Positions 11,057 through 22,594 of a stretch of 64,000 nt of DNA are shown in pieces. Source of the stretch: Multifurca ochricompacta (lineage: Eukaryota > Basidiomycota > Agaricomycetes > Russulales > Russulaceae). Numbering within the stretch: the first letter of the stretch is position 1; the number at the start of each line of letters is the position of its first letter. A model generated the notes under the pieces. It saw only the letters and a program-made list of their open reading frames with translations, ran no database searches and was not told where the DNA came from. The stretch spans positions 1 to 64,000 of the forward strand of contig WTXG01000011.1 of the NCBI GenBank assembly GCA_022496185.1, read 5' to 3'. The position numbers and the translations under genes were made by a program.

Positions 11057-12561
11057 AAATCCTTCTTGGCAAATGCTTTTTCAACTAGGATGGCGCGTAC
11101 TTCCTCGCTCTCTTTCATCATATTAGCCCATATATCGTGGGCTTTTTCCTCTTTCGTTCGCTTGTCTATGGTCAGCGGGTTGTTAGAGATTGGGACAGGA
11201 GCAGTGGTAGCTTCGGCAACCCATGCTCCTTTCTTGGGACAGTCGCATGACATGTGTCCTTGGGCTTTGCATCGGAAGCATCTTCCCTCCTTCATCAATG
11301 TCTGCCGCTCATCTTCCATGAGTGTAGCTCTCGCTCTGGTTCGATCAGCGGAGGTGTCCATGGCATTCGGGTCCTGAGGGGAAACGGGCTTTATTCCGAA
11401 TGCTGCCTTCCATTGGTCCCGCATCTTTCCTTTCTTTGTTTCTATTCTGAAGCGGGTTTGGAAGTCAAGGAAATCCTGCTGCTGTCGTTGCGCAGCATTG
11501 ATCCATTGGGTCCAGTTCTGTGGGTGGTGAAACTGGATAATGTTTTTGACAAGTGGGTTTGGAAGCCCTTGAGAGAAAAGGTCCAAGGTGGCTTCCTCAT
11601 CCATGTCATACCCAGCCCTGTTGGCTGTGCTCCAGAACTTGGCAACATAGCCATCCAGATCCCCTTTCTCCATTCGCAGACCCTTGAGTTCTCAGGCCGC
11701 CTTCTGCTTCGCTTGCCCGTCAGTGTAAGCATCCTTGAATCTCTGGGCAACCACATCCCAAAGTCCTTCATTCATTGTGGGACTCCCTCCTTCTATCTGG
11801 TCGTTCAGCCACTCAAGCTGTTCCATGGTCCAGTCATCCACTGCCTCCCCTCTTATCAATGAGAGGAACAGGTTGGTATGTTGGAAGGGGTTTATGATCT
11901 GGGGGACATCGTGGTTGAAGTTATGGAAGGTCGTAAACTCCAACATAAACTTCCTGCTCTGTGAGCGGTCTCCGGTGAATGTTTGTGGGAGTACCCCAGA
12001 GAGTCGCCCCGATGAAGGGGGGGTTCCTGGGGCGGCGGTGAAGGGGACAGCAGGGGGAGGAGGAGGTGGAGCTGGTGCAGGGATCTGAGCTGCGATGGTT
12101 GACATTCTTTGTGGAGTAACAGTGGTCATGGACTGGGAGGATATCGTAGGAGTTGTTAATGCAGGGGCTCTGATTGTAACAACTTCTGGTGCAACCAGGG
12201 CGGTAGCTGTTGCTAATACTGGTGCATCTTCACTGGTTTTGTCTGTGTATTCTTCGTTCTCAGAATCGGTAATGATGGCAGGTGGATTTTCTCTCCAGGG
12301 GCCTAGTCCGAATTCTGGTGGTGCAGGTCGGGTTGTTACCCAAGAGTTTCGGCTGTCCGAGTATCAGATACAATACCAAACCCTTCTTTCGTCGTCATAT
12401 TCTACTGGTTGGTATCTTCCGTCATGATAGACATAGTATCCAAACTCGGTTTCAAAATCTTTCCAGGTGGCAGAGCCAAGTACTTGCTGTGAAAGATTAT
12501 TCTCGTCTCTGCGTTCGATGAGTTCTTCTTTAAACAAGGTCTGACTGCGGCTGGAAGCCAC
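11053..12561 (-). pseudogene. Gypsy-1 gag
   Basis: Single frame from 12561 to the TGA at 11053, with several in-frame stops. N-terminal block SSRSQTLFKEELIERRDENN, a WKDFETEFGYY..GRYQPVEYDDE block, a Pro/Ala-rich linker, the retrotransposon gag core (LPQTFTGDRSQSRKFMLEF, WTMEQLEWLNDQI, LFSQGLPNPLVKNIIQFH) and one CCHC knuckle CFRCKAQGHMSCDC near 11270. There is no ATG at the expected start: the codon aligned in all three gypsy copies is GTG. Pol follows in the -1 frame through GGATTTTTG. Confidence 0.9.
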
Positions 12562-12567
12562 GGTGAG

Positions 12568-12578
12568 AGACTCGACTT
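12568..12578 (-). promoter_or_regulatory. Gypsy-1 self-priming site
   Basis: On the minus strand AAGTCGAGTCT starts two bases after the 5' LTR. It is the exact complement of AGACTCGACTT in the LTR (plus-strand match 12802-12812), located where transcription should begin. This is the arrangement of Tf1/sushi-type self-primed elements. Confidence 0.75.
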
Positions 12579-12580
12579 GA

Positions 12581-13162
12581 TGTTATGTCCAGTGCGGGAC
12601 GTTCCACACGACTTGTGTGACAGCGTTTCGTTCATATTCAGATAAGAATCCAATAAGGACTCTTGGAGTAAGACGGGATGAGTCAAAGTCAGAGGGGCTG
12701 TCCCTAAGACAATGTTGAGCGGAAAGGTGTCAGAAACACTGAGACAGACGAGTCAGAGAATCAAAGGAGATGTCCAGAAGACAAGCACTAAGATATTCAA
12801 TAAGTCGAGTCTAAGGCTTTACAATGTAGCTAAGACGGGCTTATATACGTAATTGGGCAGGTGTCTATAGATAAGGCATATCGGAGTCATATGGGCCCAA
12901 AGATACGAAAGCGTAGGGCGTAAAGCCAAGCTTCTGATAGGGAATTAAGTAAGTGTCCAGTCGTAAAGATAAGAAGATAAGAAGAGTAAACATAAGCAAA
13001 CAGTAAGTATACAAGTCCCAAACAATGGTCACAGGGACGGAAGTAATGCATGTGAGGGATCCCAGGAAGGGGACATAATAAGGAAATGCAGAGTCAGTGG
13101 GCGAGTGGGGTCCCTGTTGGGGAGGGTAAAGAAAATAGGGCTGCTGGGCCCTGGTCGTAACA
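12581..13162 (-). repeat. Gypsy-1 5' LTR
   Basis: 582 bases, the partner of 5697-6278. It holds the TATATA-type promoter (around 12841-12847 on the plus strand, TATATACG) and the RNA-start sequence at 12802-12812. Confidence 0.93.
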
Positions 13163-13415
13163 ATGGTAGTTATAATTCAGTTATGATGGTCAGAACTGAA
13201 GTGAACCATACAGTGAGAGCATCTTTAAATACTGTAAAAGAGTGTGCTTATAGTAACCAAGACAATAAAGGATTGTGTCTAATCAAGTAAGGTATCAAGG
13301 TATTCACAGGAAGATGAAACACAGTCCTAGTGCTACTGCACAAGACACAACTCACTTGTTAGTACCACACACTTAGCAATTGATCTGACCTGGCCATATT
13401 GATCCATTTCCGACA
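13163..13415 (-). repeat. Copia-X1 5' LTR, first part
   Basis: The minus-strand LTR start TGTCGGAAATGGATC is at 13415. It runs to the gypsy-1 insertion, with the ATGGT duplication copy at 13163-13167, and resumes at 5691. The LTR is about 350 bases in total. It belongs to a different subfamily from the copia-X2 LTR although the coding regions are related. Confidence 0.75.
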
Positions 13416-13557
13416 TCCCTTCACCAATTGTTCTTCGAGAAAGGTAGTGAGTGCAACCTGTTCCTGTTGGGACAAGGGATAGATTTTGCAATCTATCACC
13501 ACAGGTGCATCTGGTATGAAGTCAATAGCATGATCCCAAGGGTGTGTAGGTGGGAAT
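13416..13557 (-). pseudogene. Gypsy-3 reverse transcriptase, N-terminal fragment
   Basis: The minus strand encodes [28 protein letters not shown] and FLEEQLVKG, equivalent to 10250-10400 of gypsy-1. It is cut at one side by the copia-X1 insertion and at the other by LTR-D1. The upstream part of the same sentence (...KVFSEELQ) is at 37000-37046 in the opposite orientation, separated by the inversion. Confidence 0.85.
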
Positions 13558-14069
13558 TGTCAAACAATCATGCTGCTGGTTATACTGACTGCGGTTAGTA
13601 GCAGTTTAGGCTAAAAGACAAGTAGTACTTCAGAGGTTAGAAGAACTCTATACAACTATACTACTGACCTAAAAGACAAGTAGTCTACAGAAGATGGTTA
13701 GTCAAAGGAAAAGAAGAGTATAGTAAAAGGAACTTACACTTCAGAGGTTAGAAGAACTCTGAAGTGAAAGAGACGAAACAGACACCCTTATATACCCATA
13801 GGGGCCAGGGGAAATGGTCTGTGTGCACTGGGAATAAGTCCACAGGTGCTGGACAATAAACAGAGAGGGATAAAGGCCATTGGCCAAAGAGATATCACAT
13901 GCTTACTGCGCATTACTAAGTCCATCACTAATCAGCTGAGTAAGGTGAGAAAGAAATGTAATAAAGATAACATAAAAAGTCCGATACTCCGGAATCTAAT
14001 CTAATCTAATCTACAGCTGAAGCGAACCTTAGATGCCTGAAGCATCTCCAGACACATCCTGTGTCAACA
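13558..14069 (-). mobile_element. LTR-D1: copia-Y type solo LTR at the left inversion breakpoint
   Basis: 512 bases; plus strand TGTCAAAC...GTCAACA. Its flanks do not match each other: GGAAT (13553-13557) on the left, GAAAG (14070-14074) on the right. Both are matched at the oppositely oriented LTR-D3 (ATTCC at 37042-37046 and CTTTC at 37559-37563). This is the signature of recombination between two LTRs. Confidence 0.9.
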
Positions 14070-14803
14070 GAAAGCTGACTAGCCGGCCCTGCAGGAAGTG
14101 GTGTTGGGGCTGCCCTTAACAAGGCAGCCCATGTCAATAAAAATAAAAATAAAAAGCAACCAAATTTCACACCACAACCTGCAGGTGCATCATCATCCAA
14201 TGATGTCACTTGCTTCTATTGCCAGAAGCAGGGCCACAAGGCTAATGAATGTTGGCAAAGGAAACAGGACAGAGCCAATGCTGATGCAGGCAAAAAGGGC
14301 AACAAGAGGAAGGGGCAAGGCCCCAGTGTACAAACAAACTCCACACAAGTAGCTACCATAGTTAATGGTAGTGGCAGAATACAGGAGGTGCATGAGACAC
14401 CTCGCATTTCACTTTATTCTTTGACGGAACATATGCAAGAAGTTGACAATGGCAGCAACCCTTGGATGATGGACAGCAGAGCCACCACTCACTTTACACC
14501 ATACTTAGAAGACTTCTCTGAGTATCTCCCACATACGGGACATCAGGTGACAATAGGTGATGGCTCCATAGTCCAAGTTGAAGGAACAGGCAAAGTCATT
14601 CTCAAAACTTGTAATAATTATGAGTTAGAATTAAATAATGTCTACTACATGCCTGGCAGTGAAAGAATACTGTCGACAAGCTGCATCACAGACAAAGGCG
14701 GCTCAGTGGAGTTCACTCCATCTGAGGTCAGAATAAAGTACAATGATAAAATAATAGTGGAAGGTGTCAAGGCTATGGGACTCTACTGGGTCCTTGGGAT
14801 AAC
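14070..14803 (+). pseudogene. Copia-Y1 gag C-terminus and protease
   Basis: Continues the gag interrupted at 37559. The zinc knuckle CFYCQKQGHKANEC (about 14208-14250) is followed by a basic stretch, VATIVNGSGRIQEVHE, and the protease region WMMDSRATTHF, where the catalytic D-S-G triad reads D-S-R. It ends at YWVLGIT, where the Tc1-like foldback element is inserted at a TA. The first codons contain a TGA where copia-Y2 has an arginine codon. The mutated protease and stops make it a pseudogene. Confidence 0.88.
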
Positions 14804-15135
14804 TACAGTAGCCCACAAAACTGTTCCAATGTTTGGCCATCCTGGAGAGATTGACCTACCACACAATGAGAATAATTTCCAAAATTAGTAGAAATTGGTA
14901 GATGATAGTGTAGCATCTAAGCTTCAATTAGAGCCTATACTAATGTCAATTGAGTCAGTGGTTCATGATATATAAAATGTTTTGTGAGGCATTATCATTG
15001 GAACAGTTTTGTGGCCAACATGTGAGATGACAAAACCAGTATCTGGTGGTCATGGGAATGCATTGACAGTCATGTGACAATGTTTAATAAGTTGAACACA
15101 CACCAAATAATCATCAACAACACTTGCTTCTTACC

Positions 15136-15420
15136 ATGCATGCCCTCTCTGCTGCCAAAAGGACTCACATCATCTCCCTCCTCACTTCAGGCAAATCTGC
15201 CCTTAAAGTGTCAACTATGACTGGCCATGGCACTATTATCATCTCAAGATGGGTCATAAATACTGCCCTTACCATCCCAAGTCAAATGGAGGGAGACCAA
15301 GGAAGCTGACAGAGAGAAATGCTCAGCATGCTGTTTGCCTTATCTCCTCTGGCAGGGCAGACACAGATGTGGAAGTGACTAGAGCACTTCAGAAGTTGTT
15401 TATGGGTTCCTCTATCAACA
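15136..15420 (+). pseudogene. Tc1-like transposase, N-terminal HTH fragment (left arm)
   Basis: Encodes the DNA-binding start of a fungal Tc1/mariner transposase: MHALSAAKRTHIISLLTSGK, then after a frame change KYCPYHPKSNGGRPRKLTER and SSGRADTDVEVTRALQKL. This is a paired helix-turn-helix region. No DDE catalytic domain follows, so it cannot be autonomous. Confidence 0.75.
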
Positions 15421-15800
15421 TAATATGCCCATCCATCCTCCCATCAAATTTTCAAGCCATACCTGGCCCCTCCCATATCATACACCCCCATTCTGTCATA
15501 CAGTAACCCACAAAACCATTCCAATGTTTAACCATCCTGAAGAGATTGACCAACCACACCATAGGAATAATTTCCAAAATTAGTAGAAATTGGTAGATGA
15601 CATTGTATCATCTAAGTGTCACTTAGAGCCTATACTGATGTCAATTGAGTCAGTGGTTCATGATATATAAAATGTTTTGTGTAGCAATGTCATTGGATTG
15701 GTTTTGTGGCCTATTGCACTTATGATGGAATGGGGGTGTATGATATGGGAGGGGCCAGGTATGGCTTGAAAATTTGATGGGAGGATGGATGGGCATATTA

Positions 15801-16085
15801 TGTTGATAGAGGAACCCATAAACAACTTCTGAAGTGCTCTAGTCACTTCCACATCTGTGTCTGCCCTGCCAGAGGAGATAAGGCAAACAGCATGCTGAGC
15901 ATTTCTCTCTGTCAGCTTCCTTGGTCTCCCTCCATTTGACTTGGGATGGTAAGGGCAGTATTTATGACCCATCTTGAGATGATAATAGTGCCATGGCCAG
16001 TCATAGTTGACACTTTAAGGGCAGATTTGCCTGAAGTGAGGAGGGAGATGATGTGAGTCCTTTTGGCAGCAGAGAGGGCATGCAT
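15801..16085 (-). pseudogene. Tc1-like transposase fragment (right arm, mirror copy)
   Basis: Mirror image of the fragment at 15136-15420 with the same residues and the same frame break. The identity, including the break, shows that the second arm was copied from the first and did not arise as an independent insertion. Confidence 0.75.
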
Positions 16086-16417
16086 GGTAAGAAGCAAGTG
16101 TTGTTGATGATTATTTGGTGTGTGTTCAACTTATTAAACATTGTCACATGACTGTCAATGCATTCCCATGACCACCAGATACTGGTTTTGTCATCTCACA
16201 TGTTGGCCACAAAACTGTTCCAATGATAATGCCTCACAAAACATTTTATATATCATGAACCACTGACTCAATTGACATTAGTATAGGCTCTAATTGAAGC
16301 TTAGATGCTACACTATCATCTACCAATTTCTACTAATTTTGGAAATTATTCTCATTGTGTGGTAGGTCAATCTCTCCAGGATGGCCAAACATTGGAACAG
16401 TTTTGTGGGCTACTGTA

Positions 16418-19402
16418 TGCAGAATCTAAATACTGCATCCCATAAATCTGCATCAAGTAGCCTTGAAACCTGGCACTTACGAATGGGTCATATGTCAAAA
16501 GAGGCCCTCAAAAGACATGCTCCTAAGGCTGTAAAAGGCCTTAGCATAGATAATAGCCAAATGGAAGATAAGCCATGTTATGGCTGTGAAATGGGAAAAT
16601 CACACCGTCTTCCATTCCCTCCCTCTCAAAAGAGAGCTTCAGCACCCTTGGAAGTCATTCACAGTGACCTAGTTGGTCCTCTACAATGTACCTCAATTCA
16701 AGGAAACCTATACTTTGCCACTTTCATAGATGACTTTAGCAGAACTGCTCTAGTTGTTGCTATGAAAGCAAAAAGTGATTTTACATCAGTCTTTAGTAAC
16801 ATTAAGGCATTCTTGGAAAATAAAACAGACAAGAAAATAAAGACCTTACACACAGACTGAGGTGGCGAATTTGTTAATAGGGAGCTGAAGTCAATACTTG
16901 AGCAGGCTGGCATAGAGCATAAATTGACGATGCCATATTCCCCACAACAGAATGGAAGGGCTGAAAGGTTCAACAGAACCATCATGGAAAAAGCTACCAG
17001 TATGCTGCATCATGCTGGTCTTTCCCTTGGTTTCTGGGAATGTGCAGTGCGAACAGCCTGTCACATATACAATAGAATGCCTATCCGCTCTAATAAGTGG
17101 AGGACACTGCTTGAGCTTCTGGATGGGGACATTCCAGATGTCTCTTACTTTAAAATATTTGGCTGCTTAGCCTATTACACTGTCCCAGAAGATAAAAGAC
17201 ATAAACTGGATCACAAAGCCAGAGAGACGGTCTTTGTCGGGTATGCACCCCACTCAAAGGGGTATCTATTATGGGATATGCATACTCAATCCTTTGTATT
17301 GTCAAGAGATGTGACATTTGATGAAGGATCCTTCCCTTCCAACCTTGCCAAGGACAGCAAGGGAAAGCAAAAGGAAAAAGTTACACCCTTTGTGTTAGAA
17401 GTTGAGAGGCCTGTCCAGCCTCAACCAGCAACAGCCACAGTTCCTCAGGCTCCTGAAGACAAGGATGCCAAGGTTGAGGAACAGGAGGTAGTGGAATCTC
17501 CTCAATTAAATCCTGAGCCTACCACACCCAAAAGAGAAGACACACATGATGTTACAATCTATCAGACGCCCCCATCCCAAATCATGGAACCATCTGAACT
17601 CCCCCAGAGAACCCGTGCCAAGAGACAATCTAAGAAGAATGTCGGCAGACTTCCCCAACCAGTTTTTACTAGGGAAAGTCCACAATCTCAACAATGTGAC
17701 AGGGCTGTGCAGGAAGATCTAGATCTTGATACTGCCCGCCCCAAACGTTCACGACACATGAATCCTCGATTTTATAATGAGGATAATGCTGAATTCGTGC
17801 AGGGTTCTTCCAGACTTGGGCATATGGAATTGCTGAATGCCACAGGTGTCTCGTACAGAGACCCCCTGACTTTTCAGGAGGCAATGCAGTCTGACAATGC
17901 CAGTGAATGGCTTGAGGCATGTAAATATGAAATTGATGCCTTAGATAAACTTAATGTGTGGTGCCTTGAGGATCTTCCAGAAGGAAGAAAGGCGGTCAAG
18001 TCAAAATGGGTTTTTAAGCTGAAACCAGATGGACAGTTTCGTGCTAGGCTCATGGCAAAGGGCTTCACCCAAATAGAAGGGGTGGACTTTGATGAAACAT
18101 TTTCCCCAGTCGCCAGATTTGAATCTCTTAGACTATTACTAGTGCTAGCTATGCTAGAGGATTGGGAAATCCACCAGATGGATGTCAAATTGGCATTCCT
18201 ACATGGTGATCTGGATGAGGAAATATATATGGAGCAACCAGTTGGTTTTGTCATTGCTGGTCAAGAGTCCAAAGTTTGTAGGCTACAAAAAGCATTATAT
18301 GGCCTCAAACAAGCATCCCAAGCATGGAATTTACAATTCCATGCAGTTCTTAATGAACTGGGCTTTACTTGGACGTACTCTGATGCAGGAGTATATGTGT
18401 TTCATCAAAAGGAGGGGGATGATTCACTCTATGTCATTCTTTATGTAGATGACATTACTATACTTGGATCTTCCAATGATAGAATAAAGTGGCTGAAGTC
18501 CTCTCTATCTAATCGATATGAGATGACTGACTTGGGAGAAATCCAGTCATATCTTGGAGTTAATATCACCAGAGATCGTCCTAACAAGATGCTGGAGATT
18601 GACCAAGCAGCCTATGTTTTTCTATTATTGAGAAGTTTGGGATGAGGGATTCCAACCGAGTATATACTCCTCTTCCCTCTGGCGCTGATGTACATCTGGT
18701 CAAATTTGATGGCCAGGCATCTACTTCTGAAATAAAGAAGTACCAACAGTTGATGGGGTCTCTGCTATGGGTACAGATTGGAAGCAGACCCGATATCAGT
18801 TTTGCTGTGGCGCACCTTAGCCAATATGCTTCCAACCCCTCCAAGATCATATGCAACTTGCAAAATATGTCCTAAAATATCTAAATAGTACAAGGGACTG
18901 CAAGTTGCAGTATTCTGGAGGGAATGGGGAGAGTGGCCTTCATGGCTTTGCAGATTCCTCATGGGGAGATCAAGAGGACTGCCACTCTACCTCAGGCTAC
19001 ATGTTTTTCTTAGCTAATGGTGCCATATCATGGTGTTCCAGGAAGCAGAAAACAGTAGCACAGTCCACCACTGAAGCCGAGTATATGAGCCTCTCTGAGG
19101 CTGCAAATCAGGCAGCATGGTATAGGACTTTTATGGAGGAATTAGGGTATGAGGTATCCTCCCCTATACTACTCCACTGTGACAATAAGGGTGCTGTGGA
19201 TTTAGCATTAAACCCTGTCACAGGAAGGCGGTCAAAGCACATACCTATCAAGTACCATGCCATTAGGGGATACATAGAATCGCACATAATTGACTTAGTG
19301 CGAACTCCCACAGGTGAGATGCTGGCAGATGGCTTCACTAAGTCTCTACCAAGAGCATCCTTTGAAACCATGGTAAATGGACTTGGATTAGTGCTAGAAT
19401 GA
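16418..19402 (+). pseudogene. Copia-Y1 integrase, reverse transcriptase and RNase H
   Basis: Resumes copia-Y1 pol after the foldback element. Integrase: LETWHLRMGHMSKEAL zinc region, EVIHSDLVGPL, an in-frame TGA at 16858 within HTD(stop)GGEF, MPYSPQQNGRAERFNRTIME. Acidic linker. Reverse transcriptase KSKWVFKLKPDG...ILYVDDITILG (YVDD near 18445). A frame change near 18620 in the AYV..IVERFGM region. RNase H with SKHIPIKYHAIRGYIESH, ending near LADGFTKSLPRASFE at 19402. Domain order integrase before RT is the copia order. Stops and the frameshift make it inactive. Confidence 0.92.
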
Positions 19403-19661
19403 GAGAGCTGGAATCTGGAGACTTTGTATACCAGTCTCACTTTCCCACCATGAGTAAAGTTCTCGACTTCAAGAGTGATGCAAGAGGTGTGTATGGTTTC
19501 AGTTTGCATAAGCAAATCACCACGATATGCCTCTGAACACCATGCTCTTGTCGCACTTGAGAGTTACAGAAGTTGGATCTCTGGCTGGTGATATGCTAGT
19601 TCAATTATGAACAGCAGTGTGCTCATTTAACTCATTCCACAATCTATGACCAGATGCCTTC

Positions 19662-20230
19662 TGTCACAGCCAGGTGCGTGCTGTGTCAAGACCAGAGAGT
19701 CATTCGGATTCAAGGTAACTAAGTCAGGATCAAGACCACAACTAAGTCGAGTCAAGCCCACACAAGATAGAGGGGCGCGTGCGAGATACGAGATCAAACA
19801 GCGACACTAAGTCCTGTCACAAGCTACTGGGGTTCGAAGTCCCTCTAAGTCGCGACTTAAGAGGGTTCAAGAGGAATCTTTCTGTGAGTCAAGTGAAACA
19901 CCTGTATTGGCACAGGAGAACAGACTTAGAGTCTGTTCGTCTCAGAACTACATAGGTTAAATACAGTCCAGTCGCTATCAGAGATAAAGGTCTAGCCAGT
20001 AAGATAAAGTAGAATGATATCATAACTATGTCATAGTGATCTCATGGCTACGTCAAACTACGTCATGTAAGTACAAAGGATGGGCTAGACCAAGACACAA
20101 ACAAGCAACAGAGGGGTTGCGCCCTCTGTGATATACAGTCAGTTAACCTAGTTAGATAGATCAGCTGATACAGCCCATGCAGTCATTCCAGACAGTCAAG
20201 AAGAAAAGAAAGGATAATCAAACCGTCACA
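19662..20230 (-). mobile_element. LTR-A solo LTR no. 3
   Basis: 569 bases; plus strand TGTCACAGCCAGGTGC...CCGTCACA, so reversed relative to copies 1 and 2. Flanked by CCTTC at 19657-19661 and 20231-20235. It lies in the 3' untranslated region of copia-Y1, just before its polypurine tract and 3' LTR. Confidence 0.88.
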
Positions 20231-20247
20231 CCTTCAGCATGGAGGGA

Positions 20248-20569
20248 TGTTGAACACAGGATGTGTTCGGTGATGCTTCAGGCATCAGGAGATTAGATTA
20301 GCTACTTAGTGGACTAGATTAGATATCGGAGTTTTGGACTATTTACCATATCATTATTACCTTCTTTCTCACATTCTGCAGTAGCTGACTGATGTACCTT
20401 AGTAATGATGTACAAGCATGTGATTCCTTACTGGCCAATGGCCTTATTCCCTCTTGTTTACTATTTGGACTTTGTCCGGCACTTGTGGACTTATTCCCAG
20501 TGCACAGACCATCCCTTGGATAGTATATAAGGGTGTCTGTTTCATCTCTTACACTTCAGAGTTTCTTCT
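20248..20569 (+). repeat. Copia-Y1 3' LTR, first part
   Basis: Starts TGTTGAACACAGG right after the purine-rich CATGGAGGGA. Contains a TATATAAGGG promoter (about 20524-20533). Interrupted by copia-Y2 with CTTCT duplications (20565-20569 and 32782-32786). It resumes at 32787-32975; 322 plus 189 bases give 511, equal to the 5' LTR at 46602-47112. Confidence 0.9.
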
Positions 20570-21081
20570 TGTCAAACAATTATGCTGCTGGTTATACTGA
20601 CTGTGGTTAGTAGTGGTAAGGCTATAAAACAAGTAGTACTTCAGAGGTAGAAGAACTCTATTACAACTATACTACTGACCTATAAAACAAGTAGTCTACA
20701 TAAGACAGTTAGTTAAAGGTAAAAACAGAGTATAATAAAAGGGAACTTACACTTCAGAGGTAGAAGAACTCTGAAGTGAAAGAGATGAAACAGACACCCT
20801 TATATACCCATAGGGGCCAGGGGAAATGGTCTGTGTGCACTGGGAATAGGTCCACAAGTGCCGGACAATAAACAGAGAGGGATAAAGGCCATTGGCCAAA
20901 GAGATATCACATGCTTACTGCACATTACTAAGTCCATCACTAATCAGCTGAGTAAGGAGAGAAAGAAGTGTAATAAAGATAACATAAAAAGTCCGATACT
21001 CCGGAATCTAATCTAATCTAATCTACAGCTGAAGCGAACCTTAGATGCCTGAAGCATCTCCAGACATGTCCTGTGTCAACA
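20570..21081 (-). repeat. Copia-Y2 3' LTR
   Basis: 512 bases. It differs from the 5' LTR at about six positions, most of them CG versus TG or CA. The promoter TATATA is read on the minus strand (plus TTATATACCC near 20802). Confidence 0.92.
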
Positions 21082-21352
21082 TCCCTCCATGGTGAAGGCA
21101 TCGATCATAGGTGGAATGAGTTGAATGAGCACACTGCTGTTCATAAATTGAACGAACATGTCACCAGCCAGAGATCCAACTTCTCTAACTCTCAAGTGCA
21201 GCATGAAGAGCATGGTGTTCAGAGGCATATCACGGTGATTCGCTTATGCAAACTGAAACCATACACACCTCTTGCGTCACTCTCGAAGTCAAGAACATTG
21301 CTCATGGTGGGAAAGTGAGACTGGTGTATAAAGTCTCCAGATTCCAGCTCTT

Positions 21353-22594
21353 TCATTCCAGCACTAGTCCAAATCCAGTTACCATGAGATCAAAAGGTGA
21401 TCTAGGCAGAGACTTTGTAAGACCATCTGCCAGCATCTCTCCAGTGGGAGTTCGCACCAAGTCAATCTGGTGTGATTCTACATACTCCCTAATGGCATGG
21501 TACTTTATTGGTATGTGCTCTGATCGCCTCCCTGTGACAGGGTTTAATGCAAGATCTACTGCACCCTTGTTGTCACAGTGCAGTTGTATGGGTGAACTAA
21601 CTTCATATCCCAACTCCTGCATAAATGTCCTATACCACACAGCCTGGTTTGAAGCCTCTGCTAGGCTCATATATTCAGCTTCTGTGGTGGACTGTGCTAC
21701 TGTCTTTTGTTTCCTGGAGCACCAACTAATGGCTCCATTAGCAAGGAAAAAGACATAGCCTGAGGTGGAGTGGCGGTCCTCTTGATCTCCCCATGAGGAA
21801 TCCGCAAAGCCATGAAGGCCTACTTCACCATTCCCTCCAGAATAGCGCAACTTGTAGTCTTTTGTAGCATTTAGATAGGCTAAGACATACTTTGCTAGTC
21901 ACATGTGCTGCTGGGAAGGGTTGGAAGCAAATTGGCTGAGGCGCGCAACAGCAAAACTAATGTCAGGTCTGCTTCCAATCTGCACCCAAAGCAGAGACCC
22001 CATTAACTGCTGATACCTCTTAATATCAGAGGTAGATGCCTGGTCTTCAAACTTGACCAAATGAACATCCACACCAGAGGGTAGAGGAGTATATGCTGGG
22101 TTGGAATCCCCCATTCCAAACCTCTCAACTATTGAGGATACATAGGCTGTCTGGTCAATATCCAGTGTCTTGTTAGGACGGTTCCTGGTGATTTTAACTC
22201 CAAGGTAGGACTGGATTTCGCCAAGATCAGTCATCTCATATTGGTTAGATAGAGAGTCCTTCAGCCATTGAATCTTCTTAGTGGAGGACCCAAGTATAGT
22301 GATGTCATCAACATATAAAATGACGAAAAGTGAACCATCCCCCTCTTGGTGATGATACACATATACTCCTGCATCAGAGTACGTCCGAGTAAAGCTTAGT
22401 TCATTGAGAACTGCATGGAATTGCAAGTTCCATGCTCGGGAAGCTTGTTTGAGGCCATACAGAGCCTTCTGTAGCCTACAAACTTTGGACTCTTGTCCAA
22501 CAATGACGAAACCAACAGGTTGCTCCATGTAAATCTCCTCATCCAGATCGCCATGTAGGAATGCCAATTTGACATCCATCTGGTGGATTTCCCA
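21353..22594 (-). pseudogene. Copia-Y2 reverse transcriptase (C-terminal part) and RNase H
   Basis: From the copia-X2 insertion at 22595, the minus strand reads HQMDVKLAFLHGDLDEEIYM, QKALYGLKQASRAWNLQFHA, the catalytic YVDDITILGS near 22310, LPSGVDVHLVKF, then RNase H with WCSRKQKTVAQSTTEAEYMS and LALNPVTGRRSEHIPIKYHA, ending at 21353. One stop near 21899 separates RT from RNase H. The N-terminal part of RT is at 27749-28097 on the other side of copia-X2. Confidence 0.92.

Larger units (their letters stand above)
5697..13162 (-). mobile_element. Gypsy-1: full-length Ty3/gypsy chromovirus-type retrotransposon
   Basis: 7,466 bases with two 582-base LTRs, flanked by ATGGT at 5692-5696 and 13163-13167. 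It is inserted in the copia-X1 5' LTR. Minus-strand order: 5' LTR (right), self-priming site, gag with CCHC knuckle, protease, reverse transcriptase with YMDD, RNase H, integrase, chromodomain, then a separate ORF3 with zinc knuckles, and the 3' LTR (left). Gag, pol and ORF3 each keep one reading frame from end to end and are interrupted only by in-frame stops, mostly TGA for CGA. It has exactly the same length as gypsy-2. Confidence 0.95.
1..13415 (-). mobile_element. Copia-X1: Ty1/copia retrotransposon, 3' part beyond window
   Basis: Minus-strand copia element read from its 5' LTR at 13415 towards base 1. In order: 5' LTR (13163-13415 plus 5590-5691, split by gypsy-1), primer site, short leader, gag/protease ORF from 3190, integrase leaving the window at base 1. 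Reverse transcriptase, RNase H and the 3' LTR lie outside. It is inserted in the reverse-transcriptase region of gypsy-3 (13416-13557). It was hit by gypsy-1, two LTR-A elements (353-1527, 3497-5526), a gypsy solo LTR and a hAT MITE, so only about 3 kb of the interval is its own sequence. The coding part is related to copia-X2. Confidence 0.85.
14806..16415. mobile_element. Tc1/mariner-like foldback element
   Basis: 1,610 bases, flanked by TA at 14804-14805 and 16416-16417. The outer ends are CAGTAGCCCACAAAACTG and its reverse complement. The two arms, about 690 bases each (14806-15503 and about 15727-16415), are near-perfect inverted copies, each with the same transposase fragment pointing inward. 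A centre of about 220 bases starts with another end sequence, CAGTAACCCACAAAACC. It is inserted in copia-Y1 between protease and integrase. A related copy is at 48045-49644. Confidence 0.85.

Noticed and set aside
13168..13415. Unassigned unique sequence between gypsy-1 and LTR-D1
   Set aside because: It is the first part of the copia-X1 5' LTR, whose other end adjoins a primer site at 5590.
14806..16415. Palindrome as a pure assembly artefact (read folded on itself)
   Set aside because: It has TA duplications at both outer ends in copia-Y1, an asymmetric centre, and a related copy at 48045-49644 with a flipped centre, so it is a real element.
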